A stretch of DNA of 64,000 nt from Burkholderia sp. USMB20 (GTDB taxonomy: Bacteria > Pseudomonadota > Gammaproteobacteria > Burkholderiales > Burkholderiaceae): NCBI RefSeq assembly GCF_000949135.2, contig NZ_JTAN02000003.1, positions 62,001 to 126,000 on the forward strand, written 5' to 3'. This document shows positions 1 to 9,080 of this stretch, piece after piece. The position numbers and the translations under genes were made by a program. The first letter of the stretch is position 1, and each line of letters begins with the position of its first letter. The notes under the pieces are model-generated. The model was not told the origin of the DNA. It saw only the letters and a program-made list of their open reading frames with translations, and made no database searches.

Positions 1-967
1 CGTGACGCGCATGGGCAGCGGCAACCTGTGGGCGTCGCAGTGGGGGCTGAAGGGTGTCGAGGATCTCGGCGGCGGCTACGCGACGATCTTCAAGCTCGAG
101 GACGGCTTCAACGCGGCGAGCGGCGCGCTGTCGAACGGCAGCGCGCTGTTCGGCCGCGAGGCGTGGGTCGGCATCACCGGGCCGTTCGGCGGCGTGCAGT
201 TCGGCGAGCTCTACACGATCGTGCACACGACGCTCGTCACGTACAGCCTGCCCGGGCTCGGCGCGGGCCTCGCATGGGGCAACGCGACGAACAACTTCGT
301 CGGCCCCGCGTTCCTGCGCGTGCGCAACTCGCTGCGCTACACGTCGCCGCGTTACGCGGGCTTCATGCTGCGCGCGATGGCCGCGCGCGGCACCAACGGC
401 GCGGCCGGCCAGCCGGCGACGCTCGGCGACACGTACGGCGCGGGCCTCAACTACGTGCGCGGCGGGTTGTCGGTCGACGTCGACTACATGCAGCAGAAGT
501 TCAGCCCGGTGGCGGCATCCGCGCTCGGCGTCACCAGTTCGGCCGCGAACGGCAACTACACGGTCGGCGCGATTTCGTACGACTTCAACATCGTGAAGGT
601 CGCCGCGCTGTACATGCGGCATCGCGGCGGCCCCGACGTCGCGGCCGCGATCGACAGCCAGAGCGCGTATCCGCACAGCGACACGATGGAACTCAGCGCG
701 ACGGTGCCGATCGGGCGCGCGTCGCTGCTGCTGAGCATCGGCCACTACCGGAAGGTCGCCGACAGCGACGGCAACGCCGATTCGTACGGTATCCGCTTCG
801 ACTATCCGCTGTCGAAGCGCACGGTGCTGTACACGGGCGCCGCGATGGTGCGCAACGGTGCGCACGCGCGCTTCGTCGTCAATGGCGCGGCGGGCGGCGG
901 CGTCGCGGTCGCGAAACCCGGCGCGACCGCCAGCTCGATCGTCGCGGGCATCCTCACGGCGTTCTGA
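1..967 (+). CDS. Outer-membrane porin (Porin_4 type), 3' part
   Basis: This is the C-terminal ~321 residues of a general-diffusion porin; the start lies before the window. The visible part opens in the early barrel with the porin hallmark LKGVEDLGGG followed by LEDGFNAASG and FGREAWVG, then alternating amphipathic strands, and it ends in a C-terminal phenylalanine as expected for BamA recognition. The last residues (GILTAF) are less canonical than the usual GLRHxF. It would form a trimeric beta-barrel for small hydrophilic substrates. The downstream LysR gene runs towards it and ends 33 bases away. The substrate cannot be told from sequence. Confidence 0.9.
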   Translation, partial: VTRMGSGNLWASQWGLKGVEDLGGGYATIFKLEDGFNAASGALSNGSALFGREAWVGITGPFGGVQFGELYTIVHTTLVTYSLPGLGAGLAWGNATNNFVGPAFLRVRNSLRYTSPRYAGFMLRAMAARGTNGAAGQPATLGDTYGAGLNYVRGGLSVDVDYMQQKFSPVAASALGVTSSAANGNYTVGAISYDFNIVKVAALYMRHRGGPDVAAAIDSQSAYPHSDTMELSATVPIGRASLLLSIGHYRKVADSDGNADSYGIRFDYPLSKRTVLYTGAAMVRNGAHARFVVNGAAGGGVAVAKPGATASSIVAGILTAF

Positions 968-999
968 TCGCCGAGGTCGGCCTGCGCCCACCCGCGTCG

Positions 1000-2031
1000 C
1001 TATGCGCAGGCGGGCGGCTGCGGCGCGAGCCATGCGTCGAACGGCGCCTGCCGGCCGATGTCGAACAGCTCCAGCAGCAGCGCGCGCAGCCACCGATGGC
1101 CCGGGTCCGCATCGAAGCGCCGGTGCCAGTACGCGTTGACGGCCCATTCGCCCGCGCCCGCGATCTCGTAGAGCGTGCACGGCTGGCGCGCCGCGAACGT
1201 GAGCGCGACGGTCTCCGGCAGGATCAGCGCGTAATCGCCGTGTTCGAGCAGCGCCGGCACCACCAGGAAGTCGGGCAGCGCCGCCCGCACGCGCGGCATC
1301 AGGCCGTGCCGCTCCAGCAGCTGCATCGATTGCGGATGCGCGGTCACCGCGACGAAGCGCAGCGCGTCCGGCGCGTCGCCGTCGAGCACGAAACCGCCGG
1401 GTAGCGCGAGGCGCTGCGCGGTGCGGCGCGGCATCAGCAGCACGCAGCGTTCGTGCAGCAGCGCGGTCCGCTGGAAATGGCTCGATGCATCCGCGAAATG
1501 ACCGAGCGCGAAGTCGATGCGGCCCGATTCGAGCGCGACGTTGAGCTGGCATTCGTCGACATGCAGCGTCTCGATCACCGCGCCCGGCGCGCGTCGGTCG
1601 AATGCCGCGAGCAGCGTCGGCAGGAACGCGCTCGCCGCGAAGTCGCTCATGTGCAGCCGGAACACGCGCTGGGTGCTGTCCGGCGCGAAGCGCGAGCCTT
1701 CGTCGAGCACGTCCTGCAGGATCGCGAGCGCCTTGTCGACCGATAGTGCGAGCCGTTGCGCGCGCGGCGTCGGCTCGACGCCGGTGCCGGTGCGCACGAA
1801 CAGCGCGTCGCGAAACATCAGGCGCAGCCGGCCGAGCGCGTAGCTCACCGACGGCTGCGTGACGCCCAGCCGCAACCCTGCGCGGCCGACGTGCCGTTCT
1901 TCGTACACCGCGCGAAACGTCTTCAACAGGTTCAGGTCGAGGTCCTGCACGCGCAGGCCGTCGGGCGCGTCCGCGTCGTGCGCCGCGGGTTCGGGGCGGG
2001 CCGGCGGCCGGCCGGTGGCGGAGTGCGTCAT
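1000..2031 (-). CDS. LysR-family transcriptional regulator
   Basis: A 343-residue LysR regulator. The N-terminal winged helix-turn-helix begins near residue 30 (DLNLLKTFRAVYEERH, then TQPSVSYALGRLR), and the C-terminal effector-binding domain runs from about residue 120. I start it at the ATG whose first bases overlap the stop of the upstream AraC gene (ATGA), because reading further upstream only gives low-quality sequence out of frame with the AraC gene. The overlap implies translational coupling of two regulators. It is of the NodD/PcpR-like branch judging by the HTH sequence, but the inducer is unknown. Confidence 0.9.
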   Translation of the reverse strand: MTHSATGRPPARPEPAAHDADAPDGLRVQDLDLNLLKTFRAVYEERHVGRAGLRLGVTQPSVSYALGRLRLMFRDALFVRTGTGVEPTPRAQRLALSVDKALAILQDVLDEGSRFAPDSTQRVFRLHMSDFAASAFLPTLLAAFDRRAPGAVIETLHVDECQLNVALESGRIDFALGHFADASSHFQRTALLHERCVLLMPRRTAQRLALPGGFVLDGDAPDALRFVAVTAHPQSMQLLERHGLMPRVRAALPDFLVVPALLEHGDYALILPETVALTFAARQPCTLYEIAGAGEWAVNAYWHRRFDADPGHRWLRALLLELFDIGRQAPFDAWLAPQPPACA

Positions 2032-3002
2032 GGTGCTTGCCTCGCGGTGACGGAAGGCAGGTGGCCGTAACGCCGCGCATACGCCTTCGCGAAATGGCCG
2101 AAGCCGTGAATGCCGTGCGCGATCAGCACGTCCGTCACGCTGCGCGCGTCGCCGCGCTGCAGCGCGGCGTGCACCGCGGCCAGCCGGCGCTCGCGCACGT
2201 AGGCGGCCGGCGTGGTGTTCAGGAACGCGCGGAACGCATGCTGGAGCGTGCGCGGCGCGACGCCCGCGACGGCCGCCAGCGCGGCGAGCGCGAGCGAGTC
2301 GCCCAGGTGCGCGTCGACGTGGTCGCACGCGCGGCGCACGTGTGCCGGCAGCGGCGGCGTGCCGCGCGTGAGCGCGGCGCTGTACGAATGCGGCAGGTGC
2401 GTGAGCAGCAGCGCCATCAGCCACGCGCTGAGATCGGCGCCGAACGTCGTGATCGACGTGCCGATCCCCGGCTGCGCGCCGAGCCGGCACAGGTATTCGA
2501 AGGTCGGCAGCACGAGCGCCGCGCCCGCACCGTTGCCGCCGGCCGCGAGATCGAACTGCAGCGGCCGCGTGAGCGTCGTGTGCAGCATGTCCTGCAGCTT
2601 GCGCTCGAGTGCGCCGCGTTCGAGCCGCAGCACCAGGTTGCGGCAATCGGGGCTCGTGCTCAGGCGGCTCGCGAGCGCCGGCGACGACACCGTCAGCTGG
2701 CCCGGCCCGGCGCGTGCGACCACGTCGCCGGCCTGCAGCTCACATGCGCCCGACAGCGTCAGCCGGAACAGGAAATGCCCGGCATCGTCGCCGAACTCGA
2801 TGCGCGTCTCGCGGCCGTAGCAGAGCTCGAGCAGTGCGCCGTGATGCAGCGGCACCTCGTACAGCTCCGCATGAAACGGATCGCGGCCGTGCGCGGCCAT
2901 CCGATGCGGCCCGAGCCGGTGCGCGACCGCGCGTTCGACTTCGTCGGGCGCATGCAGCGTGCCGAGCCGGTTCGGCGCATGTCGGGAAAGGGCGATATCC
3001 AT
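2028..3002 (-). CDS. AraC-family transcriptional regulator
   Basis: A 324-residue AraC/XylS regulator. Residues ~1-200 form an AraC_binding_2-like ligand domain and the C-terminal ~100 residues carry the double helix-turn-helix (LAALAAVAGVAPRTLQHAF and the second HTH around VTDVLIAHGIHGFGHFAKA, ending in the typical RYGHLPS). I prefer the internal ATG giving MDIALSRH over an upstream ATG that would add 43 Arg-rich residues. It is first in a two-gene regulator unit with the LysR gene and lies divergent from the opine-dehydrogenase-like gene, which it may control from the 149-base gap between them. Confidence 0.88.
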   Translation of the reverse strand: MDIALSRHAPNRLGTLHAPDEVERAVAHRLGPHRMAAHGRDPFHAELYEVPLHHGALLELCYGRETRIEFGDDAGHFLFRLTLSGACELQAGDVVARAGPGQLTVSSPALASRLSTSPDCRNLVLRLERGALERKLQDMLHTTLTRPLQFDLAAGGNGAGAALVLPTFEYLCRLGAQPGIGTSITTFGADLSAWLMALLLTHLPHSYSAALTRGTPPLPAHVRRACDHVDAHLGDSLALAALAAVAGVAPRTLQHAFRAFLNTTPAAYVRERRLAAVHAALQRGDARSVTDVLIAHGIHGFGHFAKAYARRYGHLPSVTARQAP

Positions 3003-3151
3003 GCGGTGGCCTCGTGTCGGATGGATGGATGCGACGTCGTGCGCATCGCCGCGATTACGTTGCGCGAACGGGCGCGCCGTTGCGCGTTTTGAAGCGACGC
3101 GACGTGCGCCGCCGCGTAGTCTCGGCAACACTCACTCACCGGGAGACGACG

Positions 3152-4258
3152 ATGAAGGTATGTGTACTGGGCGGCGGCCACGGCTGCCATGCGGCCGCGA
3201 TCGACCTGTTCGAGAAGGGCCACGACGTGACGTGGTGGCGGCGCGACCGCGAACCGCATGCGCGGCTGCGCGAGCTCGGCGCGTTGCAGGTGACCGACTA
3301 TCGCGGCAGGCGTGCCGTGCCGCTCGGCGACGCACCCGGCGCGATCCGCCTGAGCGACGATCTCGCGGCCGCGCTGCGCGGCGCGCGGCTCGTCGTGGTG
3401 CCGCTGCCGGCCGTCTCGCACGATGCGCTCGCCGCGCAGGTCGCGCCCCTGCTCGAGGACGACCAGGTCGTGTTCCTGCCGCCCGGCACGTTCGGCAGCG
3501 TCGTGTTCGCGCGTGCGGCGGCCGATGCCGGCAACCGCGCGCGCGTCGCTTTTGCCGAGACCGGCACGCTGCCGTACCTGGTACGCAAGCATGGCGACGA
3601 CGCGGTCGTGATCAGCGCGTATGCGACGCGCCTGCCGACCGGCGTGTTTCCCGCGAACGCGGCGACCTGGGCGTTCGACGTGCTGCGCGCGGGCTACCCG
3701 TCGGTCGAGCCGGTCGAGGATGCGCTGTCCGGCGCGCTGATGAACGCGGGCCCGGTGATTCATCCGCCGCTGATCCTGATGAACGCCGGGCCGCTCGAAC
3801 ACTTCGACGCGTGGGACATCCACAACGAAGGCACGCAGCCGTCGATCCGCCGCGTGACGAATGCGCTCGATGCCGAACGCATCGCGGTGCGCGAGGCACT
3901 CGGCTACCGCGCGCCGCATTTCCCGCTGGCGGACCACTACGCGACCGACGGCGACGAATGGATGTACGGGCGTGGCGCGCACGGCAAGCTGACCGACAGC
4001 GGCGACTGGCGCGAGAAGATCGATTTGCGCACGCATCGCTACATGCTCGAGGACACCCGGCTCGGGCTGTCCTTCATCGTGTCGTGCGGGCGCTGGGTCG
4101 ACGTGCCGACGCCCGTTGCGCAGGGGCTGCTGAGCGTCGCGTCGGCGGTGACCGGCCGCGACCTGTATGCGCAAGGGCGCACGCTGGAGGCGCTCGGCCT
4201 CGCCGCGCTGTCGCGTGACGCGATGCGCGCGCTGCTCGATGCGGGGTACGCCGCATGA
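3152..4258 (+). CDS. NAD(P)-dependent octopine/nopaline (opine) dehydrogenase family protein
   Basis: A 368-residue opine-dehydrogenase-like enzyme. The N-terminus has the Rossmann motif VLGGGHGCHAAAIDL with the usual hydrophobic strand before it; the C-terminal helical domain contains MNAGPVIHPPLILMNAG, which matches the family's catalytic NPVxHP region. Known members reductively condense an amino acid with a 2-oxo acid, or run in reverse. The ATG follows a GGGAG ribosome-binding site and the stop overlaps the next start by 4 bases. Which opine or imino acid it acts on cannot be read from sequence; other NAD-binding dehydrogenases of this fold are possible. Confidence 0.82.
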   Translation: MKVCVLGGGHGCHAAAIDLFEKGHDVTWWRRDREPHARLRELGALQVTDYRGRRAVPLGDAPGAIRLSDDLAAALRGARLVVVPLPAVSHDALAAQVAPLLEDDQVVFLPPGTFGSVVFARAAADAGNRARVAFAETGTLPYLVRKHGDDAVVISAYATRLPTGVFPANAATWAFDVLRAGYPSVEPVEDALSGALMNAGPVIHPPLILMNAGPLEHFDAWDIHNEGTQPSIRRVTNALDAERIAVREALGYRAPHFPLADHYATDGDEWMYGRGAHGKLTDSGDWREKIDLRTHRYMLEDTRLGLSFIVSCGRWVDVPTPVAQGLLSVASAVTGRDLYAQGRTLEALGLAALSRDAMRALLDAGYAA

Positions 4259-5265
4259 CGCCCGCCGCTGACGTGACGCGCGTGCACGTGCTCGGCGCGG
4301 GACGCATGGGGCAGGGGATCGCGCTCGTCTTTGCGTTCGCGGGCCTCGACGTGACGCTGATCGACTTCAAGCCGCGCGACGCGCAAGGCTGGCGCGTATT
4401 CGAGGATCGCACGCGCGGCGAGATCGCGCGGCCGCTGCATGCGCAGGTGGCACTCGGCCGGATCGATGGCGACCAGGCCGCGGCCGTCGTCGCCCGCATC
4501 GCGCTGGTCGCGCGTGAGGGCGCGGCGTCCGCGCTGCGCGACGCCGGCATCGTGTTCGAAGCGCTGCCCGAAGTGCTCGATGCGAAGGCCGACGCGCTGC
4601 GCTGGCTCGGCGCACATGTCGATGCGCGTGCAACGATCGCGTCGACGACGTCGACGTTCGTCGTCACCGAGTTGCAGCGCCATGTCGCGCACCCCGAACG
4701 GATGCTGAATGCGCACTGGCTGAACCCGGCGCTGCTGATGCCGCTCGTCGAGATCAGCCGCAGCGACGCGACCGATCAGCGGGTCGTCGACGCACTGGCC
4801 GCGCTGCTCGAACGCGTCGGCAAGAAGCCGGTGATCTGCGGGCCGGCGCCCGGCTACATCGTGCCGCGCATCCAGGCGCTCGCGATGAACGAGGCGGCAC
4901 GCATGGTGGAAGAGGGCGTCGCGAGCGCCGAGGACATCGACATGGCGATCCGCACCGGCTTCGGCCCGCGTTTCGCGGTGCTCGGGCTGCTCGAGTTCAT
5001 CGACTGGGGCGGCTGCGACATCCTGTACTACGCGTCGACGTATCTCGCCGGCGAGATCGGCCCGCGCTTCGCGCCGGCCGACAGCGTCGTGCGCAACATG
5101 GCGGCCGGGCGCGACGGCGTGCGTAGCGGCGCGGGGTTCCACGACTATGCGCAGGTCGACGTGCCGGCCTACATGCGGCAGCGGCTCGGCGAATTCGCAC
5201 GGCTGCTCGACCACCTGGGACTGGCGCCGGTGTTCGACGGCGCGCGGCGCAGCACGGACGCATAG
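4255..5265 (+). CDS. 3-hydroxyacyl-CoA dehydrogenase-like protein
   Basis: A 336-residue NAD-dependent dehydrogenase of the 3HCDH family. The N-terminal NAD-binding domain carries VLGAGRMGQGIALVFAFAG; the middle holds the family signature with the catalytic-region NAHWLNP (His in place of the FHFFNP form) and the C-terminal domain contains GYIVPRIQALAMNEAARM. Substrates could be 3-hydroxybutyryl-CoA, carnitine or another beta-hydroxy acid. Its start overlaps the opine-dehydrogenase-like stop (ATGA), so the two are probably translated together and act in one pathway. Confidence 0.85.
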   Translation: MTPAADVTRVHVLGAGRMGQGIALVFAFAGLDVTLIDFKPRDAQGWRVFEDRTRGEIARPLHAQVALGRIDGDQAAAVVARIALVAREGAASALRDAGIVFEALPEVLDAKADALRWLGAHVDARATIASTTSTFVVTELQRHVAHPERMLNAHWLNPALLMPLVEISRSDATDQRVVDALAALLERVGKKPVICGPAPGYIVPRIQALAMNEAARMVEEGVASAEDIDMAIRTGFGPRFAVLGLLEFIDWGGCDILYYASTYLAGEIGPRFAPADSVVRNMAAGRDGVRSGAGFHDYAQVDVPAYMRQRLGEFARLLDHLGLAPVFDGARRSTDA

Positions 5266-5375
5266 GACGGTCGTCGCGGCCCGGTGCGATCGTCGTGCAG
5301 CGCACGCGTGCATGCGGTACCGCAAACCGGTGTGTCGTTCGCCGGCCGGAAGCGTCGCGTGCGCGGCGGCTACGC

Positions 5376-6713
5376 TCATGCCGCGTCGCCGCGCGTGTCG
5401 GCAGCAGGCGCGCCGCGCGTCTCGCGCATCACGCACAGCGTCGCGACGGTCACGAGGCCGAGCGCCACGAGGAACAGCGACACGGGCCACGACGCGTGAT
5501 AGCGCGCGAGCAGTGCGGTCGCGATCAGCGGCGACATGCCACCCGCGAAGATCGACGCGACTTCATGGCCGAGCGCGACGCCCGAATAGCGCACCTCGGT
5601 GCTGAACAGCTCGCCGACCAGCGCGGGCAGCGTGCCGATCATCGCGCCGTGGCTCACCGCGGTGCCGACCGTCAGCGCGAGCCACACGAGCGGCGTCGCG
5701 CGCGTGTCGAGCAGCCAGAAGAACGGAAACGCGCACGCGACGAGGCTCAGCGCGCCGATCAGGTACACGGGCTTGCGGCCGATCCGGTCGGACAGCCGGC
5801 CCCACGCGAGCATCGCGCCCATTTCGACGATCATCGCGATCATCACGCCGGTCAGCATCACGCCGTTCGGGATGCCGACGTATTTGCCGTAGACGAGCGA
5901 GAACGCGAGGAAGATGTACGCACCGCCGTTTTCGGCGACGCGCAGCCCCATCGCGAGCAGGATTTCCTTCGGATGGCGGCGGATGCATTCGACGATCGGC
6001 AAGTGCGTGTGTGCGCCGCGCTTGCCCGCCTGCTCGTAGTCGCGGCTTTCCGGCAGGTGGCGGCGGATGTAGATGCCGATCGCGAAGATCGCGATGCTCG
6101 CGAGGAACGGCAGCCGCCAGCCCCAGGTGCGGAACGCGTCGTCGGGCAGCGCCTGGGCGGCGAGAAACGCGGCCGACGACAGCACGAAGCCGCCGCCGAC
6201 GCCGAGCTGGCTCCACGCCGCGTAGTAGCCGCGCTGCTCGGGCGGCGCGTTCTCGCTGATCATCAGCACGCCGCCGCCCCATTCGCCGCCGGACGCGATG
6301 CCCTGCAGCAGCCGCAGCACGACGAGCGCCGCCGGCGCCCACAGGCCGACCTGCGCGTAGGTCGGCAGCAGGCCGATCGCGAACGTCGACGCGCCCATGA
6401 TCAGCAGCGTCCATACGAGCGACGCCTTGCGGCCGTAGCGGTCGCCGACATGCCCGAACACGATCCCGCCGAGCGGCCGCGCGACGAAGCCGAGCGCGAA
6501 CGCGGCGAACGCCGCGAGGCTGCCCGCGAGCGGCGACGCGCCGGGCGGAAAGAACACGTGGCCGAACACGAGCGCGGCGGCCGTGCCGTAGACGAAGAAG
6601 TCGTACCACTCCATCGCGTTGCCGGCGACGGAGGCGATGACGATGCGGCGAAGCTGCCGGTCGGCGAGCGGCCGGGCGGCGCTCGGGGATTGCATGGTGT
6701 CGGTCGGGTACAT
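5376..6713 (-). CDS. MFS transporter, metabolite:H+ symporter (MHS) family
   Basis: A 445-residue, 12-helix transporter. The N-terminal signature AMEWYDFFVYGTAAAL and the loop motif GHVGDRYGRKASL are characteristic of the MHS group (ProP, KgtP, ShiA relatives), which import osmolytes or organic acids with protons. I start at MYPTDTM; a second in-frame Met six residues later is equally possible because no clear Shine-Dalgarno is seen. It reads towards the 3-hydroxyacyl-CoA-dehydrogenase-like gene and sits just beyond the terminator of the ABC operon, so it may import a related substrate. Confidence 0.88.
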   Translation of the reverse strand: MYPTDTMQSPSAARPLADRQLRRIVIASVAGNAMEWYDFFVYGTAAALVFGHVFFPPGASPLAGSLAAFAAFALGFVARPLGGIVFGHVGDRYGRKASLVWTLLIMGASTFAIGLLPTYAQVGLWAPAALVVLRLLQGIASGGEWGGGVLMISENAPPEQRGYYAAWSQLGVGGGFVLSSAAFLAAQALPDDAFRTWGWRLPFLASIAIFAIGIYIRRHLPESRDYEQAGKRGAHTHLPIVECIRRHPKEILLAMGLRVAENGGAYIFLAFSLVYGKYVGIPNGVMLTGVMIAMIVEMGAMLAWGRLSDRIGRKPVYLIGALSLVACAFPFFWLLDTRATPLVWLALTVGTAVSHGAMIGTLPALVGELFSTEVRYSGVALGHEVASIFAGGMSPLIATALLARYHASWPVSLFLVALGLVTVATLCVMRETRGAPAADTRGDAA

Positions 6714-6809
6714 GGCGGACTCTGAAGGGGGCGGGTGCGTGCCGTCTCTGCGACGCATGCGGCACTGCGGGCTAGTGTTGTCGGCACCGCCGCCCCGGTC
6801 AAATCCGCA

Positions 6810-6834
6810 GAAAAAGAGGAGTGTCATCACTCCC
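6810..6834 (-). terminator. Rho-independent terminator of the seven-gene ABC/dehydrogenase operon
   Basis: On the minus strand a 6-bp stem (GGAGTG/CACTCC, loop ATGA) is followed within two bases by five T residues. It lies about 50 bases after the stop of the last gene of the operon. Confidence 0.7.
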
Positions 6835-6885
6835 GCAAATGATGGTCGCGGCGCGCACGGCCGTACCCGCGCGCGCCGGTGCCCG

Positions 6886-7932
6886 TCACCGCTCGATCTG
6901 CCGGTTCCAGCGCGTGTCCCACTGCGCGCGGCGGGCGTTGATCGCCGTCCAGTCGACCACCGTCAACTTGCGCACCAGATCGTCGACGTTGCCGAGGCTT
7001 TGCTGCATCGCGGCGGGCATCTTCGCGAGGCGATTGGTCGGGATCTGCTTGCCGGCTTCGGCCGCCTTCGTCTGCGCGGGTGCGGACAGCAGGAACTGCG
7101 CGAGCTTCTGGGCCAGTTGCGGATCCGGGTTGTTCGCGACCACGCACAGGTCGACGAGCAGCAGCACCGGGCCTTCCTTCGGGTTCGCATACGCGACCGG
7201 GATGCCCTTGTCCTGCAGGTCGCCGACGCCGGTCGGCGTCAGCGGGAACAGGCCGGCCTCGCCCGTCTGCACCATCTCGGAGATCTTCGCCGAGTTCGGG
7301 ATGTACTCGACGACGTTCGACCCGACCGTGCTCGCCCACTTGCTGAAGCCGGGCTCGACGTTCTGTTCGCTGCCGCCGAGCAGCCGGTTGATCGCGAGAA
7401 ATCCGTGCAGCCCGAACGTGCTGCTCGACGCGGACTGGAACACGACCTTGCCCTTATATTTCGGGTCGGCGAAATCCATCCACGACGTCGGCGGCGCCCA
7501 GCCTTTCTCCGCGAACAGTTTCTTGTTGTACGCGATGCCGGTCATGCCGAGCTGCACGCCGGCGCCGATGTCGTCCTTCATCCGCGCGAACGGATACAGT
7601 TCCTTCAGCACCGGCGAATCGTCGAGCTTCTGGCACACGCCGAGGCTGACCGCGCGCGCCATCACGCCGTCGTCGAGGAACGCGACGTGGATTTGCGGCT
7701 TGTTGCGGTTCGCGAGCAGCTTCGCGAGCACGTCCGACGACGTGCCGGGCACGACGACGACCTTCACGTTGTTCGCCTTCTCGAAGTCGGGCAGCACCTG
7801 GCTCGTATAGGCCTTCTCCATCGGTCCGCCGTTCATGCCGACGTAGATCGTCTTGGTTTGCGCGAACGCCGGCGCGCCGGCGCCTGCGAGGCAGAGGGCG
7901 GCAGCCGCCGCGATCGTTCCGAGCAGTTTCAT
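6886..7932 (-). CDS. ABC transporter substrate-binding protein (family 1, PotD/Fbp-like)
   Basis: A 348-residue periplasmic binding protein. It has a clear Sec signal peptide (MKLLGTIAAAAALCLAG...AFAQ, cleavage near residue 24) and the two-lobed family-1 architecture (GMTGIAYNKKLF, DFADPKYKGKV) seen in spermidine/putrescine- and iron-type binding proteins. It is the last gene of a seven-gene leftward operon and its start overlaps the DAO stop (ATGA). It should deliver its ligand to the PotABC-like transporter encoded upstream. The ligand is presumably what the co-encoded dehydrogenase oxidises. Confidence 0.9.
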   Translation of the reverse strand: MKLLGTIAAAAALCLAGAGAPAFAQTKTIYVGMNGGPMEKAYTSQVLPDFEKANNVKVVVVPGTSSDVLAKLLANRNKPQIHVAFLDDGVMARAVSLGVCQKLDDSPVLKELYPFARMKDDIGAGVQLGMTGIAYNKKLFAEKGWAPPTSWMDFADPKYKGKVVFQSASSSTFGLHGFLAINRLLGGSEQNVEPGFSKWASTVGSNVVEYIPNSAKISEMVQTGEAGLFPLTPTGVGDLQDKGIPVAYANPKEGPVLLLVDLCVVANNPDPQLAQKLAQFLLSAPAQTKAAEAGKQIPTNRLAKMPAAMQQSLGNVDDLVRKLTVVDWTAINARRAQWDTRWNRQIER

Positions 7933-9080
7933 CGTTGGGTCTCCTCTTGACGGAAAGGGGCGGTCGGCGCGGCTTGGGGGAAGAAGCGGCCGATCGAGAA
8001 TGCATCGAGTGGCGTGGCGGTTTCGCCGATTGTGACGAGCTCGGCGAGCACTTCGCCGACGCCCGGCGCGAGCAGGAAGCCACCGCCGGAAAAGCCGAAC
8101 GCATGCAGCAGGTTCGGCGTGGTACGGCTAGCGCCGATGATCGGGTTGTGGTCGGGCGTGCAGCCTTCGACGCCGCTCCACGTGCGGATCAGCAGCGCGT
8201 CGCGCAATGCGGGCAGCAGCGCGCACGCATCGCGCATCACCGCGCGCGTCGTGTCGACCGACGGCTGGCCGAACTCGCCGTCGCCGCGGCCGCGCCCGCC
8301 GCCGATCACGCAGTTGCCGCGCGCGACCTGTCGCGCGTACACGCCGCCGCCGTACACGCCGAGGTTGTGCGTGATGAACGGCGGCAGCGGTTCGGTCACC
8401 CACATGTTCGGGTAGATCGGCTCCATCGGCACGGCTTCGCCGAAGCGCTCGGCGATCGTGTTCGCCCATGCGCCGGCCGAGTTGATCAGCCACGTCGAAC
8501 TGAACGCACGGCCGCCCGCAACGACATGAAAACGCGTGCCGTCGTGCCGGGCGTCGTCGACCGGCGTGTGCTCGAACACGTCGGCACCCGCTGCGCGGGC
8601 CGCGCGCGCGAACGCGGGCGACACGACACGCGGGTTCGCGTGCCCGTCGGTCGCGCACAGCGAGCCGCCGACCGCCGCTCGGCCGAGCCACGGGTAGCGG
8701 CGGCGGAACGCGTCGCCGCGCATCACCTGCAACGGCAAGCCGTGCTCGCCGGCAAGCGTCGCGTAGGCATCGAGCGCATCGAGATCGGCGTCGCTGCGCG
8801 CGAGCCGCAAATGACCCGACACGACGAATTCGCCGTCGATGCCGATCAGCTCGGGCAGGCGATCCCAGATGCGCCGCGCGCGCAGCGCGAGCGGCAGTTG
8901 TTCGGCGGGGCGGCCCTGGCAGCGCACGCCGCCGTAGTTCACGCCGCTTGCCTGCGCGCCGCAGTCGCGGCGCTCGAACAGCGCGACGCGCAAGCCGTGC
9001 CGCGTGAGCGCCAGCGCAGCCGAAGCGCCGACGAGCCCGCCGCCGACGATCGCGACGTCGTAGTGACGGCGTTCACTCAT
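7929..9080 (-). CDS. FAD-dependent oxidoreductase, DAO family (amino-acid/opine dehydrogenase catalytic subunit)
   Basis: A 383-residue flavoprotein of the D-amino-acid oxidase / glycine oxidase / sarcosine oxidase beta family. The N-terminus carries the FAD Rossmann motif VAIVGGGLVGASAALAL, with GVEGCTPDHNPIIG and the C-terminal GFSGGGFLLAPGVGE typical of the family. I start at MSERRHYD, giving an 8-base overlap with the upstream subunit. In relatives (opine oxidase OoxB, HcnC, D-hydroxyproline dehydrogenase) this subunit binds the substrate and passes electrons to the FAD/NAD and Fe-S subunits. The gene order here supports that heterotrimer. Confidence 0.9.
   Translation of the reverse strand: MSERRHYDVAIVGGGLVGASAALALTRHGLRVALFERRDCGAQASGVNYGGVRCQGRPAEQLPLALRARRIWDRLPELIGIDGEFVVSGHLRLARSDADLDALDAYATLAGEHGLPLQVMRGDAFRRRYPWLGRAAVGGSLCATDGHANPRVVSPAFARAARAAGADVFEHTPVDDARHDGTRFHVVAGGRAFSSTWLINSAGAWANTIAERFGEAVPMEPIYPNMWVTEPLPPFITHNLGVYGGGVYARQVARGNCVIGGGRGRGDGEFGQPSVDTTRAVMRDACALLPALRDALLIRTWSGVEGCTPDHNPIIGASRTTPNLLHAFGFSGGGFLLAPGVGEVLAELVTIGETATPLDAFSIGRFFPQAAPTAPFRQEETQR

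Noticed and set aside
1000-2646. A single 548-codon frame that would join the LysR protein to a long N-terminal extension.
   Set aside because: The extension is Arg/His/Ala-rich and lies opposite in frame to the well-conserved AraC coding sequence; the LysR domain starts naturally at the ATG at 2029-2031.
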